DNA from: Bretschneidera sinensis
Taxonomy: Eukaryota > Streptophyta > Magnoliopsida > Brassicales > Akaniaceae
Direction of reading: 5' to 3'
DNA length: 64,000 bases
Assembly: GCA_023935145.1 (NCBI GenBank)
Contig: CM043700.1
Span: 102,231,400 to 102,295,399, forward strand
Positions 20,840-31,339 of the stretch are shown here, in pieces; the stretch's first letter is position 1; each line of letters starts with the position of its first letter. The translations under genes were made by a program, and so were the position numbers. The notes under the pieces are model-generated. The model was not told the origin of the DNA. It ran no database searches and worked only from the letters and a program-made list of their open reading frames with translations.

Positions 20840-22115
20840 TCAATGAGCGGGAGAATCTGAGCTTTCGTGAATGAGATCCCGTAACTCAGCTAATGAACCC
20901 TCTGTACGCTCTCTGTGTAGCTCGAAGTCGTCCCGTAGATGATCGATGGAGGAGCTCAATCTTTGGTACTCTGACTGCATAATCTGGAACCCAGACTATA
21001 TAGTCATCTGGAGGCTCGTGATAGCCTATAGAATGTCATCATATCCAGCCTGATCAGTACTCGAGTCACCAATGGGAGGTGCTCGGGTATCCATCTCCAT
21101 ATCAACAGTAGTGTCAGCAGCTGCCTCCACATCTTCATCATCGTCGATCTCATCCTCTCAGATCCGTAAGCACTTCCCGACCTTCGAATAGAGGAAGCCA
21201 TCACTAACTGTGCATCCCATCTTTTTCAGTGATGAGACATTGATGATGTCCATCGGTCCAATATCCTGAGCCTCGGAGGTAGGCAGAGGAACCCGGAAGT
21301 GCTGGAGTATGAGTGTAATGAGTATCCTATAAGGTAGACACCCGGAGTAGCTCGCTTCGCCATTTATCATGTTGGCGAGCAGCAAAGGATATATATTGAA
21401 GTGGTGCCCAGTTTTAAGGCACCAAATCAATACCGTATCTATCTTAGATAGATACCCTCGACTCTCGACTCTCGACTCTCGGGTGGATGGTCCAACTTAC
21501 TATCAGTTGAAACATCTTCGAGTCTAGAGGCATATCACTACATGTATGAAATATAGTGGGTCTGTACACATAGTTAGGGTCTCCCCTGACTATCTGACAA
21601 GCCGCCTCGACATCGAAGTTGTCTGGCCATCCATTCAGACTCCATTGGATCCCCCTTACAGGGATCCTCAGTATGCTCATGAGGAGGTCAGTGTTGATCT
21701 CAAACTCCACACCTTGGACACTAGTTCTGAATCTTAGAGCCAGTGGATTGGGTTTCACCAAGTTCGCATAGAACTGGTGAATCAGTCTCGGGTAGTACTT
21801 TTCATGTACTCTGACCAGTGGGGTTAGGTTTATTGCCTCAAAGGCTGACAGAATATCGAAGTTGCCATGACGAATAGAGTCAAAATCGATAACTCTACCC
21901 GTCATGATCTTCTTATGATGGATTATAGAATCATACCTCACCTTGGCAGCAGGACTAGAAAACAGAGCTTCATCAAGCTCTGTTTTGGGCTTTTTGCTTG
22001 AAGAGCCTACTACTCCCTTTCCCCGTTTATCCAGATCCTTAGTTTTGGTGGACCTTAGCCTTGTAGGCGCATTTGGTTCCCCAGTAGTGCATTTGATACG
22101 GATTCTATCGGTCAT
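20840..22115 (-). pseudogene. Envelope-position ORF with plant-transposon-protein-like domain, broken
   Basis: The ATG at 22115 opens 223 codons: a basic, Lys/Ser-rich N-terminus with KRGKGVVGSSSKKPK (near 22025), then a globular part with FYANLVKPNPLALRFRT and GVEFEINTDLLMSILRIP. This wording resembles the putative plant transposon protein domain seen in many plant elements. The frame is lost at a 7-bp tandem repeat (21455-21481), continues in another frame from 21430 (LIWCLKTGHHFNIYP-like), meets a stop at 21158-21160 and ends in a coiled-coil-like tail with stops to 20840. No signal peptide or clear membrane segment is visible, so the name 'envelope' rests on position only. It could instead be a DNA-binding or accessory protein. 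Confidence 0.65.
21455..21481. repeat. 7-bp tandem repeat inside the envelope-position ORF
   Basis: About four copies of ctcgact/gactctc. A unit of 7 bp shifts frame for each copy gained, and the two open frames of the ORF meet here. Confidence 0.75.
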
Positions 22116-22322
22116 TTTTTGAAAAATGGGGTTTTTGGGAAAAAGAGATTTTAGTGAAAATAAGAGATTTTAACCGTAGAAAGTTAAAAATCTCGTTATG
22201 GATGAGTAGATCAGTGTGTTTAGATGAAGTTTGGATGGTTTTCGATCAAAAAGGTGAAATTTTCTAGAGAGAGAAAGTTAGGGTGCTTGAAAATGGCATA
22301 AAAATCAGAAAAAATGAACAGT

Positions 22323-22332
22323 CTTTTTATAG
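22323..22332 (-). promoter_or_regulatory. Putative internal TATA box upstream of the extra ORF
   Basis: CTATAAAAAG on the minus strand, about 210 bp before the ATG at 22115 and immediately downstream of the internal palindrome cluster. Order and orientation mimic the LTR promoter. Confidence 0.45.
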
Positions 22333-22342
22333 AGTCACGATA

Positions 22343-22657
22343 CCAGTCGACTGGGTCGTGATACCAGTCGATTGGGTCCCTTTGAAAAGATGAACAGTTT
22401 TTATACCAGTCGACTGGGTATATGTACCAGTCGACTGGGTAAACTTGCAGTGAGATACTAGTCGACTGGGCAGTTTGTTCTAGTTGACTGGATGATAACT
22501 GATTTTCAAAAAAATGGCAACAAACAGAGTCTAGATGTACTAGTTGACTGGATAAGACTTACCAGTCGACTGGAAAATTTGGCAGAGATTTACCAATTGA
22601 TTAGGTTATATTTACCAGTCGACTGGATAAAAGGGCAGTGACTTATCAGTCGACTGG
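22343..22657. promoter_or_regulatory. Eleven-site internal palindrome cluster
   Basis: Sites start at 22343, 22364, 22406, 22427, 22458, 22480, 22540, 22562, 22593, 22615 and 22646. About five are perfect CCAGTCGACTGG and the rest differ by one or a few bases. The cluster lies between the pol end (22799) and the extra ORF start (22115), upstream of that ORF in its transcription direction. The sequence between sites is not a copy of the LTR, so the motifs themselves appear to be what is shared. Confidence 0.75.
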
Positions 22658-22798
22658 GCCTTTAAGAAAATTTCCAATCTTGAATTTGTAGCAAGAAATT
22701 TGTTTATCTATGACATCTTGAGTGAGGGAGATATTTAAACAAGAATAAATACTCTTTCACTCGATGTCAACACATGCATATGATGAATGAAGGAGCAA

Positions 22799-24451
22799 TC
22801 AGATATTCAGTTTATCATAATCCAGCAATCCCATCAACATTCTAATCTTGCAGAAACTAGCTTCACCTAGAGGTTTTGTAAAAATGTCAGCTATTTGGTC
22901 TTCTGAAGGTATGAATTCTAGTCTTATGTCACCTTTTTTAGCATGGTCTCTTAAGAAATGATGCCTTATTTCAATGTGCTTTGTTCTAGAGTGCTGAATA
23001 GTGTTCTTGGTTAGGTTGATAGCACTAGTATTATCACAAAATATTGGGATGTTTTTTAGGTTCATGCCATAGTCTTCTAGTTGTTGTTTCATCCATAATA
23101 CTTGGGCACAACAACTTTCGGCTACAACATATTCCGCCTCGGCGGTTGATAGTGCAACGGAATTTTGTTTCTTGGAAAACCAAGAGGTGAACATTGCACC
23201 TAAGAATTGGTATGTATCACTTGTGCTTTTTCTATCTAACCTACATCCAGCAAAATCAGTATTTGAATATCCTACAAGCTCAAAAGATGAATCTCTAGAG
23301 TACCATAATCCTATGGTTTGGGTTCCTTGTAGATACCTAAGGATTCTTTTTACTGCAACTACATGTGATTCATTAGGATTAGCCTGAAATCTAGCACACA
23401 TGCATACACTGAACATAATATCAGGTCTACTTGCAGTCAAATAAAGTAAAGCACCTATCATGCTTCTATAATATTTAGTATCTATTGTTTTACCTCCTTC
23501 ATCAAGATCAAGTTTAGTGGTTGTGCTCATAGGAGTTCCAAATGGCTTTGAGCTTTCCATTCCTAACCTCTTTAGTAGGTCCTTAATGTACTTCGATTGA
23601 TTGATAAAGATCCCTCCTTTTAGTTGCTTGATTTGAAGTCCAAGGAAGTAGGTAAGTTCTCTCATCATGCTCATATCAAATTCACCTTGCATGCACTTTG
23701 CAAACTCTTAACACATAGATTCATTAGTAGCACCAAATATAATATCACCAACATATATTTGGACTATAAGAATGTCATTTTTGTGAGTTTTTGTGAAGAG
23801 AGTTGTGTCTATTCTACCTCTTACAAAATCATTGTCAATCAAAAATTTACTTAGTCTTTCATACCATGCCCTTAGAGCTTGCTTCAACCCATATAAAGCT
23901 TTAGAAAGCTTGTAGACATGATTTGGAAGACTAGGATTTTCAAATCCAAGAGGTTGCTCAACATAAACCTCTTCTTCTATAAAGCCATTTAAAAAGGCAC
24001 TTTTTACGTCCATTTGAAATAGCTTGAATTTATTAAAGCATGCAAAGGCTAATAACATTCGAATAGCTTCTAATCTAGCTACGGGAGCATAGGTCTCATC
24101 AAAATCTATTCCTTCTTCTTGATTATATCCCTTAGCAACTAGTCTAGCCTTGTTTCTAGTTACTATTCCATTTTCATCCATCTTATTTCTATATACCCAT
24201 TTAGTTCCAATTATTGAATGATTCTTAGGTCTTGGAACTAGTTTCCAAACATTGTTTCTCTCAAATTGATTTATTTCTTCTTGCATTGCAATTATCCAAT
24301 CATTATCTTTTTCAGCTTCTATAAATGTCTTAGGTTCTACTTGAGACAAATAAGCTACAAAATTGTAAATATTTCTAATAGAAGAGCGAGTTCTTACCCC
24401 TTGTGAAGGATCACCAATCACTTGATCAATCGGGTGATAATTTACATACAT
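22799..24451 (-). pseudogene. Sirevirus-like pol: reverse transcriptase and RNase H
   Basis: One frame from 24451 to 22799 with a stop at 23708-23710. RT blocks include [60 protein letters not shown] and [19 protein letters not shown]. The catalytic box reads YVGD instead of YVDD (about 23743-23754), so one metal-binding aspartate is lost. The C-terminal half has MIGALLYLTASRPDIMFSVC and the RNase H blocks SVALSTAEAEYVVA, CDNTSAINLTKN and HSRTKHIEIRHHFLRDH, ending FIPSEDQIADIFTKPL. RNase H itself looks complete. Confidence 0.93.
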
Positions 24452-25719
24452 CCAATCTTTGGGTAGACTTTCCTCTTGTTAGCTTGAGGATGGTTAGTCC
24501 AAATTGGGAGTTTCCATCTCTTCATCTGCTTGAGGTGGACTCTCCTTTAGGTCAACAATGGGAATAGGAGTTTCCATTCTTGGAATAAAATCTGCATCAT
24601 CTTTAAAGGAAACTTCTCTACTACTAATTGGGTTAGACTCATCAAGAGTTACATATATAGATTCTTCTACCACTAGAGTTCTCTTATTGAAAACTCTATA
24701 AGCCTTACTAGATGTTGAATATCCTAAAAATATTCCTTCATCAGCCTTAGAATCAAATTTACCCAAGTTAGTTTTATTGTTATTTAAGATGAAGCATTTA
24801 CAACCAAATGCACGAAAATAAGAGATATTAGGCTTTCTTCCTTTCCATAGTTCATATGGAGTTTTATCAAGCAGAGGCCTAATTAAAATTCTATTTAAAA
24901 TATAGCAAGAAGTGTTCACGGCTTCAGCTCAAAAGTATTTTGGTAAATTATTTTCACAAAGCATTGTTCTTGAAAATTCTTCTAGAACTCTATTTTTCCT
25001 TTCAACAACTCCATTTTGTTGAGGAGTTCTAGGAGCTGAAAAGTTGTGACTAATTCCATTTTCATCACAAAATCTTGAAAAGCTTTGATTTTCAAATTCT
25101 TTGCCATGATCACTTCTTATGCTTGAAATACAAATTCCTTTTTCATTTTGTACCTTTTCGCAAAACTTTTCAAATCCTTTGAAAGCTTCATCCTTGTAAG
25201 TAATAAAAATAACAAAGGTATATCTTGAATAGTCATCAACAATAACAAGAGCATATTGATACCTAGACTAATGGTACTAATTGGACCAAATAAGTCCATA
25301 TGCAGAAGTTCCAAAGGTCTAGTAGTTGAGACTACATTTTTTGCTTTAAATGAAATCCTAGCTTGTTTTCCCATTTGACAAGCATCGCATACTTTGTCTT
25401 TTTCAAAATTGATTTTAGGAAGTCCAATAATTAAATCTTTTCTTGAAACAATTTTTAGCAAGTTCATGTTCACATGACCAAACCTTTTATGCCATAGCCA
25501 TGGATTTTCACTAAAAGCAAGAAAACATTTTTCATTTTCAGAATGTAAGGATTTTAAATCAACTATATAGACATTTTCATGTCTATGACCAACAAATTTG
25601 ATCTTGTTGCTCTTGATGTCTATAACTAGACAATGAGAGGTCTCAAATGTGACTTTGTTGCCTTTGTCACATAGTTGACTAATGCTTAGTAAATTTGGCT
25701 TAAGGCCTTGTACTAGCAA
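24452..25719 (-). pseudogene. Sirevirus-like pol: GAG-pre-integrase and integrase
   Basis: The segment 25719-25117 carries LLSISQLCDKGNKVTF, the HHCC-type block WLWHKRFGHVNMNLLKIVSR with VCDACQMGKQARISF, and the start of the integrase core (LELLHMDLFGPI). A frameshift near 25155 moves the rest, including the region of the DD35E glutamate (near 25020-24950), into the frame of 24919-24494 (TSCYILNRILIRPLLDKTPYELW, FRAFGCKCFILNN). Two stops lie near 24494 and 24479 between integrase and RT. Confidence 0.9.
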
Positions 25720-25803
25720 TACATTATCTAAGGTTGAGAAGTCATTACCAACTTTTCCATGCCAGATGATCTTTATTTTGGTGTTGTCTCCAATAGTGAC
25801 ATA

Positions 25804-27986
25804 TCAACCATCTCTTAGAGTTAGCTCCTTGAATACATTTTTATCACCGGTCATGTGCTTTGAGCATCCACTATCAAGGTACCAATAGTTACCTTTCTCC
25901 TTGGTGTGGAGACATATCTTCATCACATAAGGATATACGATAACACTTTTAAGTACCCAAAATTTCTTGGGTCCTTTGGGGTTTTTCCTAGAAAACAAGG
26001 TTCCTTTTGGAACCCATACTTTCTTAATAGTATATGGTGATCTAAGGACGTGTTGATGATGCACAATCCTAGGATGGTAGTTATTGAAATTTCTAGGATA
26101 TCTTAGATGTGCATGCCTATAATCTTTAGGATAATAGTTCCTAGGATACATGTTTCTATGGTGAGGAACATGAAAATGCATGTCATTTCCAGAAAATGTA
26201 TGATGATGCATTCTAGGATACATGCTAGCATTATTATGAGTATACATATTATTTCTAGGATAACCATGATGGTAATTCCTAGGATGAGCATGAGCAGAGT
26301 GCATATTTTGATTATACATATTGTTCCTAAAATGTACATGATGGTTATTTCTAGGATGTGTATAAGTATTTCTAGAGTGTGCATACATATAAGCATGTGT
26401 ATTTCTGGGATGCTTCATTTTTGTATGAATATTTAAATTTCTAGATTTCCTAGCATTCATTGAGGGAGTGCTTTTAATCTTGCTAGGGGTTTTTGAAGTA
26501 GAGGCTTCACTCACACATGAGGCTTTCATGAATAAGCTCTCTTTTGATTTTTGCTTTCCCAATGGAGAGTATCCTAAACCAGATTTTCCTCCACTTAATC
26601 TTTGAGAAGAAAGCACTTCATCAAGCTTTTCTTTTCCAAGCATAAGTCTGGATATAGTGCCATTCAATTCTAAAATTTTATTCTTTAAATTCCCATTTTC
26701 ATCTTTGAGGAAATCTTGAGAAGAATTATATAGTAAAGAAGATAATTTATCTTTTTCTTCTCTGAGACTTATCATCTCCTTAGAGAGAGATGATACCTCT
26801 TTCTTAAGAATTGAATTTCTAGAATCAATTTCTTCAACTCATCATGCATTTCATTTATTACTTCTAGCAACTCTTCACTACTACTTACAATATTATTCTT
26901 AGAAGAAGGAGAAGATGTTACCTCACTTTCATCGTCGATTGCCATCAGACAAAGGTTGGCGATTTCCTCGTATCCGACTTCTTTGTCTGATGACTCATCT
27001 TCTTCTTCGTCATCGCTCCAAGTAGTTGCTATCATGGCTTTCTTCTTCAAGCTTTTGTATGGTTTGTTTGAAACCGTACAATCAGCCCTGATGTGACCGG
27101 GCTTCTTACAGCAATAACACGTAAGTGGTTCCCTTTTCGAAGTGGAATCCTTTGTATAAGGTTTCTTGCTTTTCTTCAAGAACCTATGGAATCGTTTGGT
27201 GATTAATGCCATTTCACCATCTTCCTCGCTGCTCTCTGCTTCTTTTTCTGATTCCATTTCTTTGTTGCTCGTAGAAGCTTTGAGAGCAATTACCTTTTTA
27301 TTCTTCTTATCATCATTGACGATGGGAGTCATTTCTTCCATCTCATATGTCAACAATGATCCAAGTAGTGTCTCAACATCAAGTTTGTCAAGATCTTTGG
27401 CCTCCTGAATGGCTGTCTTCTTTGGTTTCCATGAAGGTGGCAGAGATCTCAAGATTTTTCTAGTTAGTTCAAACTCCTCAATATTCCTACCAAGCAGCTT
27501 TAAACCATTTATAATAGTTGTGAACCGTGAGTGCATTTCAGAAATTGTTTCATTAGGAGACATTTTAAATGACTCATATTCAGAAACTAGCATATAGATT
27601 TTTGACTTTTTTACCTCACTAGTTCCTTTATATATAATTTGTAGTTTATCCCATATCTCTTTAGCCGAAACACATGCAGATATTTTATTATATTCAAAAA
27701 TATCTAAAGCACAATGTAACATACTTGTTGCTGTGCTATTGAGAGACATCATTCTACAATCCTCGTCAGTGTACTCAGTTTTGAGTTTAGGCATTGTATG
27801 ATTGATCTCTCCAATAGTTATTTCTTTTGAAGGAATTCTAGGTCCTTCTTCAATGACTCTCCACAGATTGTAATCTTATCCTTCAACAAAGATTTTCATT
27901 ATGTTTTTCCAGTAGTTATAGTTGGAGCCATTGAACAAAGGTGGTCTAGTATAAGAGTGTCCCTCAGAGTAGCTATTTGCCGCCAT
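25804..27986 (-). pseudogene. Sirevirus-like gag and protease, broken
   Basis: The ATG at 27986 begins MAANSYSEGHSYTRPPLFNG, typical of Sirevirus/Tnt-like gag. Codon 37 is TAA (27876-27878). The open frame resumes to 26772 with the UBN2-like gag core (ALDIFEYNKISACVSAKEIW) and a CCHC knuckle CYCCKKPGHIRADC (near 27120). A frameshift near 26790 lies in a coiled-coil stretch; the next frame (26775-25804) has the coiled coil, then a His/Asn/Arg/Tyr-rich region (26026-26460) and the protease site YWYLDSGCSKHMTGD (near 25880-25840, DSG intact). A stop follows at 25804-25806. Confidence 0.92.
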
Positions 27987-28027
27987 CGGATCAACTCAAG
28001 GATTTTAAGCCTAAATTTGAGAATGAA

Positions 28028-28039
28028 GCTCTGATACCA
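28028..28039 (-). promoter_or_regulatory. Primer-binding site of the Sirevirus-like element
   Basis: TGGTATCAGAGC on the minus strand, complementary to the initiator tRNA-Met 3' end, two bases inside the 5' LTR. Confidence 0.92.
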
Positions 28040-28604
28040 ATTATAGACTGAGGTTTCAACCCAAGAGGGGGGTGAATTGGGTTTTTAAAATTTTTTGCGG
28101 AATTAATACAAGTTTATAAAAATGTATAAGCAGCAAATAATTAATACAAGTAATGTGCTGTAAATAAAGAGTTTAAAGAGTAGAGGATCCAAACTCAGAT
28201 TATAGTGGTTCGGCAATATCGGATTCGTTCTGACCCTACGTCCACTCTCTTCAAGGAACCTCCTTGAAGTAATCCACTAAGTAACTTAGTCGTACAACTT
28301 CGCCGGTGTTGTACAAACCTTAGAATCCCTTCCTCTCGGAAGCTATCCCCTTCCTCTTGGAAGTAATCCCCTTCCTTTCGGAAGTAATCCCTTTACAAAA
28401 GATGCTATAAAGTAAATGGTAGAGAAACAGCAAATGAAAGCTTATACAACTAAATAATGTCTCTCTTTCAAAGTAAAGCTTGAAGAATGGATCTATAAGA
28501 ATATTTCAAAGCTTTTTGTGTTTCAAAGAGTACAATAACTTGATTGTGTGAGTTCAACTCTTTTTGAATATGTGCAGCTCTTTTATGAATGCTCAATAGA
28601 ATGG

Positions 28605-28614
28605 GTTTATATAG
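28605..28614 (-). promoter_or_regulatory. TATA box, Sirevirus-like 5' LTR
   Basis: CTATATAAAC on the minus strand, the probable start point of the genomic transcript. Confidence 0.7.
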
Positions 28615-28708
28615 CCATCAAATAATATGGCCATTGGGACTTTAATTTGAAAAATATTTGCTTTTAAAACATTCAGATTTGGTGTCCAACGGTCATATTT
28701 TTGAACTA

Positions 28709-28898
28709 CCAGTCGACTGGGTTCTCTTGAAAAATCTCGTTTTCAAAGCTTCTGGGGTACCAGTCGATTGGTATATTTCATCCAGTCAACTAGGGACTTA
28801 CTGTCCGTTTTACCAGTTGATTGGTATGACTGACCCAGTCGACTGGGGACTTACTGTCCCATATACCAGTCGACTGGTATATGTACCCAATCGACTGG
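28709..28898. promoter_or_regulatory. Seven-site palindrome cluster in the Sirevirus-like 5' LTR
   Basis: Sites start at 28709, 28760, 28782, 28813, 28835, 28866 and 28887, with the same spacing as in the 3' LTR. Substitutions differ between the two LTRs (for example GTCGAC to GTTGAC or GTCAAC), as expected from deamination of methylated cytosine after insertion. Confidence 0.75.
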
Positions 28899-29204
28899 GT
28901 TGTCTTCCAACTCAGTTTTTCTGTTTTTACTTAAAAAGTTTGTTTTAAAAAGATTGGTTTAGAAAACCCTTTTGTGTTCGAGCCATTGAACAAGCTATTA
29001 CAATGTATAAGTGAGACTTACACTAGTTCTAATACTTTAGACCTATACTAGTTTTTCAGTCTTCACTTGATAGTTTGATTTGGTTTGAGTTCTTGCACCT
29101 TGATCCTTGGTTGAATGCTTTTGTTGCTTACTACACTTAGTTTGAACTGTTAGAATAATAGCAGTTGTGTTTTGTCATCATTAAAATACGGGTGAGGGTC
29201 AACA

Positions 29205-31151
29205 ATGTCTTTATCCCCACCCCCTAAATCCTCAACAACACTAAGGAGAGTTTCTCCTCACTTTTTTCTTTTGCTTTTGCTTTATTAAAAACACTCTAAA
29301 TTGTACTTTCTTGTTCATCTTTTTGTAAATCTTCTTCTTCAAATTTTTTCACCTCAAACAAATTCCTCCCTCTTCCCTATGGTCAGACACCTAAAAGTCT
29401 TTTTCCTCTCACTTTTCACTTGGTTTACCACACCTCACCTTCTCTAGCTTCACTTTTACAACCCAAAAGTGAAACACCTTTTCACCTCAAAAGTTGAAAC
29501 TCCTTTTCCCCCTCTCTATATGTCCAGCCATGCACATTCTTTTCACCCATTGTTTTGCTTTTTTTAATCCCTTGGTCAGCCATTACACCTCTTATAAATA
29601 TCCTTCCTTTTGCTGTCACAAGACCCCAACACAACACTAAGGCAAAGTAATGCAAAAAATAGAGAAAATAGAGAAAGAAAGAAGTGAAAAAAGAGATAAA
29701 GGAGAGAAGAATAGGAAGATTAAAGAGATAAATATAATAAAAGAGAAGAGAAAAGAGTGAAATACAAAAGAAGAACTAGTGAGAGTTCTTCATCATTTTT
29801 GGTCACCCTTTCTTTTTTATTCTTCTAATCTTCATTCGAATCATTCTTCCAACTTCACTAAGTCCACAAGAGCACAATGATCTCTAAGGATAATCCTCAC
29901 GCGCGTAAATTTTCCTTAGCCAAAAAAGGTTGGTTAGACTTTTACTTCTTGAAAAATAAATCTATAGTATGATTCATGTGTTTAAACCACCTTGAAAATG
30001 GACTAGATTAATTTAGTTAACTTAAAAAGTTTCATATTAAGGTACTTACTAGTTTCTTAGAATTTTATTTTTCACAAGTTATATGCCTTTCTTTAGTTAG
30101 CTACTAGTCATAATGTAGTATCTCTTCATTAAATGCAATATTGAGTCAATGGTAGTTTTAAAGTTCTTTCCATTAGTTTAGTACCTCAAGAATTTTTATG
30201 TTCTCTAAGTTAGATGTTTTATTTTAAGTTGTCATTAATACATATGAACTTTAATGTTTAAAAAGAATTTTGGGCCCCTTTTGGCCCATTAAAAATGTTA
30301 CTAGTTACTAGTTATTCTGAATCTTATCTTCAAGATAGTTTTGTTTAAATCCACTTAGCTTAATTTCTATTTTTAACTCGTCTAGTTTAAAGTAATTTAA
30401 TCTTAATTCATTTAGTTTAATGCGCCAAATTAATCTACCAAGTTCAAATTAGTCTAGTTTTAATCAATTAGTTAATCTTCATGTTTAACCTATCTAGCTT
30501 AAAGTAGTTTAGTTTAATTCATTTAATTTAATCTTCAAGTTTAATTCATCTAGTTTAAAATAAATTTTTTCATAATCCAATTAGTTTAGCTTACATAATA
30601 AATCCACCTAATTTGAATGCGCACATTTTAATTTACTTTCCACCTTTAACCCATACTTTGCAAGTAGTTTTAATATTTTTTCACTTCATGGTCTAACTAA
30701 TTTATTTCCTTTACATGCTTACTTTTACCGTATTACTTTAAAGTTAATATTTGGTGTCACTTTGTTTGAATAAAATTTGGAAAATTTGTGTTTGGTTTGT
30801 TAGTAGTGTATGATAATAATACTTGAATTAAAATTTCAATTAATTTCCTTGAAACACAAAGGGCTAAACTCCAGTCTAGGTAAGAGAGGGAGCTTTAAAT
30901 CCTCATTCTTTTGCATCCAAATCATATGAGACTTGGAATTTTTCACGTAGACCAATGATAAGGGATTTGGCCCCCTTCAAGGATAAATGGTGGCTCCTTA
31001 CCCGTGATCCATGGTTTATGTTTGGATGACAAATGACCCAATGTCTAAATCATTAAAAGCCCACCCTTGTCATATCCATCTTTTTTAAGGGAGTTGCCTT
31101 GGTTAATGAGCTGGATGCATGGGTATCAGGCAGAAAAGAGCGATACCTATA
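29205..31151 (+). repeat. Gypsy LTR2, right part
   Basis: It resumes the LTR sequence interrupted at 19036 (C-rich tract, caaggagagtttctcctcac-like block) and ends gatacctata right before a primer-binding site. Left and right parts together are 2836 bp, close to the full LTR length. Confidence 0.88.
29593..29600 (+). promoter_or_regulatory. TATA box of gypsy LTR2
   Basis: TATAAATA in the conserved core-promoter block; it would drive internal region 2. Confidence 0.65.
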
Positions 31152-31153
31152 GT

Positions 31154-31163
31154 TGGCGACTCC
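31154..31163 (+). promoter_or_regulatory. Gypsy primer-binding site, internal region 2
   Basis: TGGCGACTCC two bases after the LTR2 end, matching the site after LTR1. It shows that LTR2 serves as a 5' LTR for internal region 2. Confidence 0.72.
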
Positions 31164-31339
31164 GCTTGAGAGATTTAACCTTAAAGTATTTCTTGGAAAT
31201 TCTTTTGAAACTCTAATTTTAAGTTATTATTCCATACTTCACTTTGCACACTAGCACTTACTCTTTGCTCTCAACGAAATAAATTGCCCACACCTCACAT
31301 GTTTAAGGAAGATAAAATAATTTTTTTTTTGCTAACATG

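Larger units (their letters stand above)
19037..29204 (-). mobile_element. Sirevirus-like Ty1/copia element with LTRs, nested in gypsy LTR2
   Basis: The element is 10.2 kb with LTRs at 19037-20158 and 28042-29204, primer site 28028-28039, polypurine tract 20161-20172, and gag, protease, integrase, RT and RNase H on the minus strand. An additional ORF lies between pol and the 3' LTR, the position of the envelope-like ORF in Sireviruses. Flanks gtgtc (19032-19036) and atgtc (29205-29209) look like a 5-bp target duplication with one mismatch. The gag, pol and extra ORF all carry stops or frameshifts, so it is not autonomous today. Confidence 0.92.
28042..29204 (-). repeat. Sirevirus-like 5' LTR (1163 bp)
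   Basis: On the plus strand it runs from tatagactgagg (the second base mutated from G) to ggtgagggtcaaca. Relative to the 3' LTR it has one extra copy of a ccttcctctcggaagtaat-like unit near 28340-28390 and scattered substitutions. Confidence 0.92.

Noticed and set aside
26103..26436. Ile/Met-rich frames on both strands
   Set aside because: Shadows of the His/Asn-rich gag region read in other frames.
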